Shown: positions 1 to 6,857 of the stretch, in pieces
How the letters are laid out: each line of letters opens with the position of its first letter
How positions within the stretch are numbered: position 1 is the stretch's first letter
From: Bacillus sp. FJAT-26390
Lineage (GTDB): Bacteria > Bacillota > Bacilli > Paenibacillales > Paenibacillaceae
DNA: 49,014 nucleotides
Direction: 5' to 3'
Assembly: GCF_001682865.1 (NCBI RefSeq)
Contig: NZ_MAQX01000006.1
Location: 21,928 to 70,941 of the forward strand
Translations under genes and position numbers: made by a program
Notes under the pieces: generated by a model
The model's database searches: none
The model's input: only the letters and a program-made list of their open reading frames with translations
Told to the model about the DNA's origin: nothing

Positions 1-1
1 T

Positions 2-127
2 TTGTTTGCAAAATACCATATTACAAAAACAGCATTAGGCTTAAAAATACTTGAGATGAGTAAAGATAAGGGGTGGCTTATTCCTCCTCCATTACAAATC
101 AAAAGGCCTGAAACTGTTAAAGTCTAA
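2..127 (+). CDS. C-terminal end of a DUF3231-type protein (partial)
   Basis: An open frame enters from the left edge and stops with TAA at 125-127, giving 41 residues that end GWLIPPPLQIKRPETVKV. The 'GWL.xPP' end after a Lys-rich amphipathic stretch resembles the C-terminus of DUF3231 four-helix-bundle proteins, common in spore-forming Bacillota and of unknown function. The start lies outside the window. A strong terminator follows at once, which supports a real gene end. The family call rests on a short tail and is tentative. Confidence 0.5.
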   Translation: MFAKYHITKTALGLKILEMSKDKGWLIPPPLQIKRPETVKV

Positions 128-130
128 TGT

Positions 131-160
131 AAATCCTATCCCTTTGGGATAGGATTTTTC
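131..160 (+). terminator. Rho-independent terminator
   Basis: A perfect 12-bp stem (131-142 with 146-157), a TTT loop and a T-rich 3' end lie directly behind the stop of the partial gene at 2-127. It ends that gene's transcript. Confidence 0.85.
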
Positions 161-265
161 TTATTTTATCAAGACGCTATAATAAATTTTGGATACAAAA
201 AATAAAGTTGGATATATTATTTTCAAATTAGGAGCTGAAATTATGTGGGAGGAAAATATAAATTG

Positions 266-382
266 ATGAAAAATACATATTTCAAACCAAAACAGCCCAA
301 TAATTGTAAAGGATGTTTATGGGGGAATTGGGATGGGCTACGACAATTTTGTTCTAAACAAAACTGTATTAAATTGAAATGA
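266..382 (+). CDS. Small four-cysteine peptide, 38 aa
   Basis: This short frame runs from ATG 266 to TGA 380-382. The peptide holds CKGCLWGNWDGLRQFCSKQN followed by C, so a CxxC pair and a second C-x4-C pair surround a Trp/Gly-rich core. A GGGAGG Shine-Dalgarno lies at 247-252; an in-frame TTG at 263 sits at a better distance (10 nt) than the ATG (13 nt) and could be the true start. The pattern resembles small zinc-knuckle-like proteins common in phages and mobile elements of Bacillota, but I cannot name a family. It lies alone between two terminators, so it is probably its own transcription unit. The Cys spacing and the ribosome-binding site make it more than a chance frame. Confidence 0.55.
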   Translation: MKNTYFKPKQPNNCKGCLWGNWDGLRQFCSKQNCIKLK

Positions 383-590
383 TTTATTGGGTCAAAGTAT
401 TAAATTTCCTCCCTGGGATAAAATACATAACGTTTCACTCCCTAATGCTGCATCTCGATTTAATTCGAATATGCAGCTTTTTTATGTATTGGTAGCTATT
501 AATCAATAAAAAATCTCTTTGTATATATTTTTGGTTCTAAGGAACAATATTCAAGAAAAAAAAAATTACTAAAAAGAAGGAGACAATACA
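383..590. other. AT-rich intergenic stretch with one terminator
   Basis: Apart from the hairpin at 447-484 and the AAGAAGGAGA ribosome-binding site at 574-583 for the next gene, nothing coding or structured was seen here. Confidence 0.5.
447..484 (+). terminator. Probable terminator of the small Cys peptide gene
   Basis: GCTGCAT (447-453) pairs with ATGCAGC (471-477), with further pairing inside, and a seven-T run follows. It lies 65 bp after the small peptide gene. Confidence 0.7.
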
Positions 591-941
591 ATGAATCAAT
601 TTCAACCAAATAACCAAATTTCTCAACAAATCGCACATGCAGAACAACTCATTCAACAATTGGTAAACCAAACGCAACAAGCATCAGGTCAATATCAACA
701 GTTATTAAATCAAGAGCTAAATAACGCGAAACTACTTGAGCAAATCGCTCAACGTGAACAACAAGCTGCACAAATAATTCAAACAGCCTTACAAGGACAT
801 CAAACGGCACTACAACAATTACAACAAATCTCCAATATCTGCAATCAAATTTCACATGCACAAACAACTAACTCGCAGATAAATGCCTATTCAAATATGA
901 ATAATCAGCAACCATTTGGTGTAAATCACTATTCACACTAA
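591..941 (+). CDS. Glutamine-rich protein, 116 aa, unknown function
   Basis: The protein starts MNQFQPNNQI behind a strong AAGAAGGAG site. About 32 of 116 residues are Gln, many as QQ pairs in a heptad-like pattern (residues 10-90), so a long amphipathic helix or coiled coil is likely. The tail (95-116) is Asn/Tyr/His-rich and probably disordered. There is no signal peptide or membrane segment. It lies 58 bp upstream of a Mn-catalase gene in the same direction with no terminator between, so the two are probably co-transcribed. Gln- and Tyr-rich small proteins beside Mn-catalase-like proteins are typical of spore coat loci (compare CotJC), so a coat role is a reasonable guess, not shown by the sequence. 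The single Cys (residue 83) is unremarkable. Confidence 0.75.
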   Translation: MNQFQPNNQISQQIAHAEQLIQQLVNQTQQASGQYQQLLNQELNNAKLLEQIAQREQQAAQIIQTALQGHQTALQQLQQISNICNQISHAQTTNSQINAYSNMNNQQPFGVNHYSH

Positions 942-999
942 TCACACTAATTATATGTCCTTTGTATTTTCATGCAAAGAATGTATGGAATGAGGTTAT

Positions 1000-1854
1000 A
1001 TGTACTTCTATAAAGAAGACTTAATCAACAACATTGTAGTGGACAAACCTGATCCAGCAGCAGCCAAGGTTTTACAAGAAACGCTTGGCGGGCAATTTGG
1101 CGAAATGCGTACAATGATGCAGTACTTTTTTCAGAGCAGCAACTTTCGCGGTAATGCTACACAATACCGTGATTTAATCCGTGGTGTGTTTCTAGAGGAA
1201 ATAAGCCATGTTGAACTAGTTCAACATACAATTAACCAATTATTAAACGGTTCCGGAGGGGAGCTACCTGGTAATATCGGTGTTGACTCCGCCCCTCTTG
1301 ATGAAGCCGTTAAACTCGCTAATCCTCACCACTATATCGTTGGTGCCCAAAGCTCTTTGCCTGTCGATGCTGCAGGTAATCCATGGCTGGGCAATTACGT
1401 GTATAATCACGGTAATCTAATCAGTGATTTATTGGATAATGTGGTTCTTGAGTCTACTGGGGTTTTACAAAAATCAAGAATTTATGAAATGAGTTCAAAT
1501 AAGACGTTTCGGGAAACATTAGCCTTTCTTATGGTGCGTGATAATGCACATCAGAACGCATTTGCTAAGGCTCTAGAAACGCTTGGCGTCGATTGGGGCA
1601 ATTTATTTCCCGTTCCGAATTACGATATAAACAAATACCCGGAATGCCGTAAATATGTTGAGTTGGGTTACCATAACGCTCAATTTAATTTTCGTTTGGA
1701 TCCGACGCGAATCGGAGAAATATTCAGCGGACAAACACCTAGCCGAAACAATGGTAATTTGGAAGTTGTGCAGCCTCCCGAAGGTTTTCCATTACCTTTT
1801 TTACCAGAATTACCGAGTGAACATAGTCCTGGGCTTTACGATATGAATGCATGA
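1000..1854 (+). CDS. Manganese catalase family protein
   Basis: This 284-aa ferritin-like four-helix protein belongs to the non-haem dimanganese catalase family (KatN, CotJC, YdbD, YjqC), which disproportionates hydrogen peroxide. Candidate metal ligands appear at the expected spacing: E35 (GEMRTMM), E67 and H70 (EEISH), E151 (VVLESTG) and H184 (RDNAHQNAF). These match the Glu/Glu-His/Glu/His set of the Lactobacillus plantarum enzyme within a few positions. Length is normal. The start has GAGG six bases upstream. The C-terminal extension (about 235-284) is Pro-rich. It follows the Gln-rich gene and ends at a strong terminator. In spore formers such enzymes are often coat proteins; whether this one is sporulation-controlled cannot be read from the sequence. 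Confidence 0.9.
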   Translation: MYFYKEDLINNIVVDKPDPAAAKVLQETLGGQFGEMRTMMQYFFQSSNFRGNATQYRDLIRGVFLEEISHVELVQHTINQLLNGSGGELPGNIGVDSAPLDEAVKLANPHHYIVGAQSSLPVDAAGNPWLGNYVYNHGNLISDLLDNVVLESTGVLQKSRIYEMSSNKTFRETLAFLMVRDNAHQNAFAKALETLGVDWGNLFPVPNYDINKYPECRKYVELGYHNAQFNFRLDPTRIGEIFSGQTPSRNNGNLEVVQPPEGFPLPFLPELPSEHSPGLYDMNA

Positions 1855-1905
1855 ATTAATTTACAAGAAATGAACCAGCTCTCCAGACACCATTAGGCAA
1901 CACGC

Positions 1906-1947
1906 ATAAAACCCTGTATAGCTCGTATGCAGGGTTTTATTTTTTTA
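1906..1947 (+). terminator. Terminator of the Gln-rich/Mn-catalase unit
   Basis: ATAAAACCCTG and CAGGGTTTTAT form a long stem followed by a T run, 52 bp behind the Mn-catalase stop. Confidence 0.85.
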
Positions 1948-2088
1948 ACCTAGATCCGCATTACAATCGTTTTTATTTATCGTAATTGAAATTCATCTTT
2001 ATAACCTGCAAGCATTCTCCCCACATACTAACTAAACACAATGAACATAATAAGATGTGCTTTAATAAAGGAATCGGAGGAAACAGTC

Positions 2089-3771
2089 GTGAATAAAGAG
2101 AATATTGAAAACAACAGACTCTCAATCTTCGCCCTCGGCGGTGTGTATGAAATTGGAAAAAACATGTATGTTTTACAATACGCTGACGATATTGTCGTCA
2201 TCGATTGCGGTTCGAAATTTCCTGATGAAAGCCTTTTAGGGATAGATCTAATTGTTCCTGACATCTCCTATTTATTGAATAATAAAGATAAAGTTCGTGC
2301 GTTAGTGGTTACCCATGGCCATGAGGATCACATTGGCGGAATCCCCTATATTTTAAAGCAATTAAATATACCTATATATGGGACACGGTTGACTCTAGGC
2401 TTAATTAAAGGAAAATTGAAAGAGCACCGCCTAAGAGATACTATCCTTCATGAAATTCAATCAGACTCATCCGTGGATTTAGGAAATATAAAGCTATCTT
2501 TTTTCAGAACAAATCACAGCATCCCCGATTGTGTTGGTGTAGTTTTTAATACACCATTAGGTACAGTTGTTCATACCGGAGACTTTAAATTTGACCTGTC
2601 TCCTTCCAACAAACAATTCCCCGATATACATAGAATGGCGGGCATTGGTGAAAAAGGTGTTCTTGCTTTGCTTTCCGAGAGTACGAATGCCGAGCGGCCA
2701 GGTTTTACCCCGTCAGAGAAGTTAGTCGGGGAGCGAATTGAAGAAGCCTTTCAGAAAGCTCAAAATAAAATTTTCTTGTCAACATTCGCTTCTAATATTA
2801 ATCGCCTGCAGCAAGTTGTTGATGCAGCTATCCTTACCAATCGCAAGCTGCTATTGCTTGGTAGAAGCATGGTTAATGTGGTGACAATTGCACTTGAGCT
2901 AGGCTATATAAATATACCCGAAGGCATGCTAATCGAATCGAAGGAAGCCTATGAGCTTGCTCGTGAAAGGGTAGTTGTGCTTTGTACAGGAAGCCAAGGA
3001 GAACCGATGGCTGCACTCTCCCGTCTTGCTAGCTCGACCTATCCTCATGCCGAAATATTACCTGGGGATACGGTCATTTTGGCATCCTCTCCAATTCCAG
3101 GTAATGAAAGAAATGTTGCGAACATGTTGGATCATTTATATTTGTTAGGCGCACACGTCATTCATGGCTCGGGTGTGGCTACAGGCATGCATGTATCCGG
3201 ACATGGCAGCCAAGAAGAACTTAAGCTTATGCTTACTCTAATGAAACCAAAGTACTTTATTCCCATCCATGGAGAATATCGAATGCTTTACCAACACCGG
3301 AAATTAGCTGAATCGGTAGGCGTCGAGAGCAACCATATCTATATTTTAAATAATGGCGACGTCCTTGATATCGAACAAGGAAGTATACAGCAGACACGTA
3401 GAATACCTGCTGGAAATACGCTAGTCGATGGTTTGGGAATTGGAGACATTGGAACCGTCGTATTACGTGACCGCAAACACCTAGCAGAGGACGGAATCCT
3501 TGTGGTAGTCTTTACACTAAGCCGTATTGAAGGTTCAATACTATCCGGCCCCGATATCATTAGCCGCGGCTTCGTCTACGTTAGAGAGTCTGAAGCTCTA
3601 TTGGGCGAAGTTGGTCGATTAGTGATTAAAACGATAGACGAACTACAGGAGAATGGAAACGATGGAAAGTGGTCTATTCTAAAACATAGAATCAAGGAAT
3701 CAGTCAGCAAGTATCTATTTGCTAAAACAAAGAGAAGACCAATGATTCTCCCCATTATTATTGAAGTATAA
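2089..3771 (+). CDS. Ribonuclease J paralogue
   Basis: RNase J is a metallo-beta-lactamase/beta-CASP nuclease with 5'-3' exonuclease and endonuclease activity in mRNA decay and rRNA maturation. The frame is open from 2041, but a GGAGG at 2076-2080 points to GTG 2089, giving 560 aa, the usual family length. The zinc-binding HGHEDH motif is at residues 76-81, followed by NHSIPD, HTGDFKFD, the beta-CASP region and HGEYRML. Core residues look intact, so it should be active. It stands alone, with terminators on both sides, in AT-rich DNA unlike the housekeeping genes on the right. Bacilli usually have rnjA and rnjB elsewhere; this may be an extra copy or one of those two, so no symbol is assigned. 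Confidence 0.9.
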   Translation: MNKENIENNRLSIFALGGVYEIGKNMYVLQYADDIVVIDCGSKFPDESLLGIDLIVPDISYLLNNKDKVRALVVTHGHEDHIGGIPYILKQLNIPIYGTRLTLGLIKGKLKEHRLRDTILHEIQSDSSVDLGNIKLSFFRTNHSIPDCVGVVFNTPLGTVVHTGDFKFDLSPSNKQFPDIHRMAGIGEKGVLALLSESTNAERPGFTPSEKLVGERIEEAFQKAQNKIFLSTFASNINRLQQVVDAAILTNRKLLLLGRSMVNVVTIALELGYINIPEGMLIESKEAYELARERVVVLCTGSQGEPMAALSRLASSTYPHAEILPGDTVILASSPIPGNERNVANMLDHLYLLGAHVIHGSGVATGMHVSGHGSQEELKLMLTLMKPKYFIPIHGEYRMLYQHRKLAESVGVESNHIYILNNGDVLDIEQGSIQQTRRIPAGNTLVDGLGIGDIGTVVLRDRKHLAEDGILVVVFTLSRIEGSILSGPDIISRGFVYVRESEALLGEVGRLVIKTIDELQENGNDGKWSILKHRIKESVSKYLFAKTKRRPMILPIIIEV

Positions 3772-3777
3772 ATGAAT

Positions 3778-3821
3778 GTTCCCACTATCTCTTTTATTAG
3801 AGATTTATGGGAACTTTTTTT
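3778..3821 (+). terminator. Terminator after RNase J
   Basis: GTTCCCA and TGGGAAC arms, with an inner TCTC/GAGA pairing, precede a T run. It starts 6 bp after the stop codon. Confidence 0.85.
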
Positions 3822-3984
3822 ATTTACAATCTATTTGCGCTCATATATCTGGTTTTATGGATAAAAACATGGAAATAGAAACGCTCCATGAACACCGATT
3901 CTGACTTGGGGGTCATGTTCGCTGATGCCCACATTGTGTTCATCCGATCGTGTTGGCAGGCTGCAATTAAGATTACTCAGCTCA
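3822..3984. other. Intergenic region with no recognised gene
   Basis: About 160 bp of mixed composition between the RNase J terminator and the 28-bp palindrome. A short frame here runs antisense into the tmRNA fragment and is not coding. Nothing else was seen. Confidence 0.4.
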
Positions 3985-4012
3985 AAAACCCGACCTCATG
4001 AGGTCGGGTTTT
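3985..4012 (-). terminator. 28-bp perfect palindrome, likely original ssrA terminator
   Basis: AAAACCCGACCTCA and its exact reverse complement abut to form a perfect palindrome with T runs at each end, so it can terminate in both directions. It lies 12 bp beyond the leftmost ssrA 3' fragment, where the ssrA terminator would be expected before any element inserted. That origin is an inference. Confidence 0.7.
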
Positions 4013-4024
4013 CCATGGTGGGAA

Positions 4025-4120
4025 TGGAGGCGAGGGGATTTGAACCCCTGTCCGAAGATCACGCCACACAGGCTTCTACGGGTGTAGTCACAGTTTTGAT
4101 GTCACCCAAGCAAACGCCCC
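4025..4120 (-). pseudogene. ssrA 3'-end fragment, copy 1 (outer att remnant)
   Basis: These 96 bp match the last part of the intact tmRNA gene (6861-6956), including the T-arm and the acceptor strand CGCCTCC. Unlike the other two copies, the bases after the discriminator read TTC, so no CCA is encoded. It has no 5' half and cannot make tmRNA. It is the far junction of the tandem element array. Confidence 0.9.
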
Positions 4121-4137
4121 TACCCTCCAATAATCAT

Positions 4138-5064
4138 TTAAGCTAATCTGGTTTTCGTTAAGAAATTTGCTAAGGAAATAAACAGTGTATAATCAAACTG
4201 ACTATTGATAGCTTTATTCGATTTTAACTTGTCAAATATTTTGTATTTAAACATGTACAAAAATAGATTATCCGATCCATACCTAATTAATGAGTAATAT
4301 ATGGCTAATAATAACGCCTCCTCTGATAAATAGATCGAAAAGAGTCCTGTATAATATTTATACTCCTCACTTGTTAAATTATATCGTTCCATTAGATCAA
4401 ATATATTAATTAAGTAATTGGCAAGATGCTCTAAATAGACACTATTGAACAGTGCATGGTTCTTAAACTTATTAACGTAATTCCTTCTAATACGAATATA
4501 AAATTCGTATTCCCTTCGTTCTTCATTAATTCGATGACCTTGAATAAGGTATTCAATTCTTTTACGAATTGAGGCTTGTTTTAGGAGAGTAATTCTAAGG
4601 CTTGAGCGCATAGATTCAAGTGCCTCTGAGTACATATGCTCTATAGGGATAATTGGGGATTTTTTATACTCAAGCACAACTTGATCATGATGTTTTTGCA
4701 TCTCGTTTAACAAAATAAAGAGTGTATTTTCAAACCTTTGAATTTCGATAGATCTTGTTTGCTGACTTATAATATCCCGTGAATGTGCTAACTCTTTCTT
4801 TTGATTAGAATAAGCCATGTACGCTGTAATGAAAGTGGCAAACGTAAAAAATGGTACAGTCGAGCCCGCCAACCAATCACCGACAGGACCTGCTTTTTCC
4901 AATTCGGTGCCATACAAACGGCTTATCCCCAATGTGAACAATGGACTCACGAAAGCAATACCTACAGTAAAATAAACTAATTTAATGATGGGCAAGGTTT
5001 TTGTATTATTCGGCTCTGCTAGTCTATTTTCCGAGTTTAAATAAGCTAGAGAGAGTACAAGCAC
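4138..5064 (-). CDS. AbiC-like putative phage abortive-infection protein, copy 1
   Basis: The 308-aa product has two predicted membrane segments (about 24-46 and 67-85), then a charged coiled coil (87-110) and a helical cytoplasmic domain. The stretch GPVGDWLAGSTVPFFTFATF followed by NQKKEL, and RFENTLFILLNEMQKHHDQV at 110-129, resembles the putative AbiC family (PF16872): a small 'GxxGDxxxG..xP' membrane hairpin, a Q..EL coiled coil and an 'FENTxFxLL' helix. Such proteins are thought to abort phage infection, perhaps at the membrane; mechanism is unknown. The GTG start at 5064 has no Shine-Dalgarno, and the frame continues upstream for 11 hydrophobic codons without a standard start. Identical to copy 2. 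Low GC suggests transfer. The family assignment is from memory of motifs. Confidence 0.75.
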   Translation of the reverse strand: MLVLSLAYLNSENRLAEPNNTKTLPIIKLVYFTVGIAFVSPLFTLGISRLYGTELEKAGPVGDWLAGSTVPFFTFATFITAYMAYSNQKKELAHSRDIISQQTRSIEIQRFENTLFILLNEMQKHHDQVVLEYKKSPIIPIEHMYSEALESMRSSLRITLLKQASIRKRIEYLIQGHRINEERREYEFYIRIRRNYVNKFKNHALFNSVYLEHLANYLINIFDLMERYNLTSEEYKYYTGLFSIYLSEEALLLAIYYSLIRYGSDNLFLYMFKYKIFDKLKSNKAINSQFDYTLFISLANFLTKTRLA

Positions 5065-5402
5065 CGCTATGTAAAAAACGATTATACTGATAATACTTCA
5101 CTTCCCTTTCATTTCTATAGAATAATCTGTAGGTCGTTTAATGAAGTCAAAACTCCAAATTAATAATTTGACCTCATTCCTTTAAACTTCTGTGCAATCT
5201 ATAGACAGACACCTATATAGACTTCATTCGACAGATTTCTTTATTCTCCTTCAAACTTCTACCATATTGTCTTCAGGGGAGAATGAATGTTTTTAATGGA
5301 ATTTTTTTATAATCTCCAACTCTTCGTTGCGACTCAAAATGAATGACTATAAAGCTATAAATCTTAATACGGCAAAGAGTCTCTATCTGCTCCTTGAAAC
5401 GC
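5065..5402 (-). other. Leader of unit A with direct and inverted repeats
   Basis: This AT-rich non-coding stretch precedes the AbiC-like gene. It holds a 15-bp palindrome CAAATTAATAATTTG (5156-5170), two copies of a CTTYAAACTTCT motif (5180-5191 and 5249-5260), two TCTATAGA-like sites (near 5115 and 5199), and GAAGTC/GACTTC half-sites. It may hold the gene's promoter and recombinase arm sites; neither is proven. A possible Shine-Dalgarno (GAAAGGGAAG, minus strand, near 5101-5110) lies upstream of the non-standard start region. Confidence 0.5.
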
Positions 5403-5432
5403 AAAAAAGACACCTGACACGGTGTCTTTTTT
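5403..5432 (-). terminator. ssrA-type terminator, unit A
   Basis: AAAAAAGACACC and GGTGTCTTTTTT arms with a six-base loop lie 7 bp after the CCA of fragment 2. The same hairpin follows the intact ssrA at 6821-6850, so each element unit carries the terminator that a restored tmRNA gene would use. Confidence 0.85.
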
Positions 5433-5439
5433 CATGGTT

Positions 5440-5538
5440 TGGTGGAGGCGAGGGGATTTGAACCCCTGTCCGAAGATCACGCCACACAGGCTTCTACGGG
5501 TGTAGTCACAGTTTTGATGTCACCCAAGCAAACGCCCC
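5440..5538 (-). pseudogene. ssrA 3'-end fragment, copy 2 (internal att)
   Basis: The last 99 bp of ssrA including the encoded CCA (5440-5442) are repeated between the two units. Homology to the intact gene runs to G5539 and then turns into element sequence. It has no 5' domain or tag frame, so it is non-functional as tmRNA, but it is a ready substrate for site-specific or homologous excision of one unit. Confidence 0.9.
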
Positions 5539-5555
5539 GACCCTCCAATAATCAT

Positions 5556-6482
5556 TTAAGCTAATCTGGTTTTCGTTAAGAAATTTGCTAAGGAAATAAA
5601 CAGTGTATAATCAAACTGACTATTGATAGCTTTATTCGATTTTAACTTGTCAAATATTTTGTATTTAAACATGTACAAAAATAGATTATCCGATCCATAC
5701 CTAATTAATGAGTAATATATGGCTAATAATAACGCCTCCTCTGATAAATAGATCGAAAAGAGTCCTGTATAATATTTATACTCCTCACTTGTTAAATTAT
5801 ATCGTTCCATTAGATCAAATATATTAATTAAGTAATTGGCAAGATGCTCTAAATAGACACTATTGAACAGTGCATGGTTCTTAAACTTATTAACGTAATT
5901 CCTTCTAATACGAATATAAAATTCGTATTCCCTTCGTTCTTCATTAATTCGATGACCTTGAATAAGGTATTCAATTCTTTTACGAATTGAGGCTTGTTTT
6001 AGGAGAGTAATTCTAAGGCTTGAGCGCATAGATTCAAGTGCCTCTGAGTACATATGCTCTATAGGGATAATTGGGGATTTTTTATACTCAAGCACAACTT
6101 GATCATGATGTTTTTGCATCTCGTTTAACAAAATAAAGAGTGTATTTTCAAACCTTTGAATTTCGATAGATCTTGTTTGCTGACTTATAATATCCCGTGA
6201 ATGTGCTAACTCTTTCTTTTGATTAGAATAAGCCATGTACGCTGTAATGAAAGTGGCAAACGTAAAAAATGGTACAGTCGAGCCCGCCAACCAATCACCG
6301 ACAGGACCTGCTTTTTCCAATTCGGTGCCATACAAACGGCTTATCCCCAATGTGAACAATGGACTCACGAAAGCAATACCTACAGTAAAATAAACTAATT
6401 TAATGATGGGCAAGGTTTTTGTATTATTCGGCTCTGCTAGTCTATTTTCCGAGTTTAAATAAGCTAGAGAGAGTACAAGCAC
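5556..6482 (-). CDS. AbiC-like putative phage abortive-infection protein, copy 2
   Basis: All 308 residues are identical to the copy at 4138-5064: two membrane segments, a coiled coil, and an Arg/Tyr-rich helical C-terminal domain ending LANFLTKTRLA. The gene lies downstream of ssrA in the same direction, separated by the ssrA terminator and a 338-bp leader. No integrase or partner gene shares the unit, so it would have to act alone, as described for single-gene abortive-infection systems. The same start problem exists: GTG at 6482 lacks a ribosome-binding site. No frameshift distinguishes the copies. Confidence 0.75.
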   Translation of the reverse strand: MLVLSLAYLNSENRLAEPNNTKTLPIIKLVYFTVGIAFVSPLFTLGISRLYGTELEKAGPVGDWLAGSTVPFFTFATFITAYMAYSNQKKELAHSRDIISQQTRSIEIQRFENTLFILLNEMQKHHDQVVLEYKKSPIIPIEHMYSEALESMRSSLRITLLKQASIRKRIEYLIQGHRINEERREYEFYIRIRRNYVNKFKNHALFNSVYLEHLANYLINIFDLMERYNLTSEEYKYYTGLFSIYLSEEALLLAIYYSLIRYGSDNLFLYMFKYKIFDKLKSNKAINSQFDYTLFISLANFLTKTRLA

Positions 6483-6820
6483 CGCTATGTAAAAAACGAT
6501 TATACTGATAATACTTCACTTCCCTTTCATTTCTATAGAATAATCTGTAGGTCGTTTAATGAAGTCAAAACTCCAAATTAATAATTTGACCTCATTCCTT
6601 TAAACTTCTGTGCAATCTATAGACAGACACCTATATAGACTTCATTCGACAGATTTCTTTATTCTCCTTCAAACTTCTACCATATTGTCTTCAGGGGAGA
6701 ATGAATGTTTTTAATGGAATTTTTTTATAATCTCCAACTCTTCGTTGCGACTCAAAATGAATGACTATAAAGCTATAAATCTTAATACGGCAAAGAGTCT
6801 CTATCTGCTCCTTGAAACGC
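6483..6820 (-). other. Leader of unit B
   Basis: By eye this is an identical copy of 5065-5402, with the 15-bp palindrome at 6574-6588 and the same repeated motifs. No other gene was seen. Confidence 0.5.
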
Positions 6821-6850
6821 AAAAAAGACACCTGACACGGTGTCTTTTTT
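6821..6850 (-). terminator. Terminator of ssrA, supplied by the element
   Basis: AAAAAAGACACC/GGTGTCTTTTTT hairpin 7 bp after the encoded CCA of the tmRNA. It differs from the palindrome at 3985-4012 and belongs to the repeated unit. Confidence 0.85.
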
Positions 6851-6857
6851 CATGGTT

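Larger units (their letters stand above)
4025..5442 (-). mobile_element. att-flanked mini-element, unit A (1,418 bp)
   Basis: The unit contains an ssrA 3' fragment, one AbiC-like gene, an AT-rich leader and a terminator. It repeats head to tail as unit B at an offset of exactly 1,418 bp. By eye the only difference between the units is T4121 against G5539. It has no integrase, transposase or terminal inverted repeats. The structure fits a cis-mobilisable, site-specific element using the 3' end of ssrA as attachment site; this is an inference from the repeated tmRNA ends. Confidence 0.75.

Noticed and set aside
3925..4146. Plus-strand frame containing MEARGFEPLSEDHATQAST
   Set aside because: It is the antisense of the ssrA 3' end; this peptide is a well-known mis-annotation over tmRNA genes.
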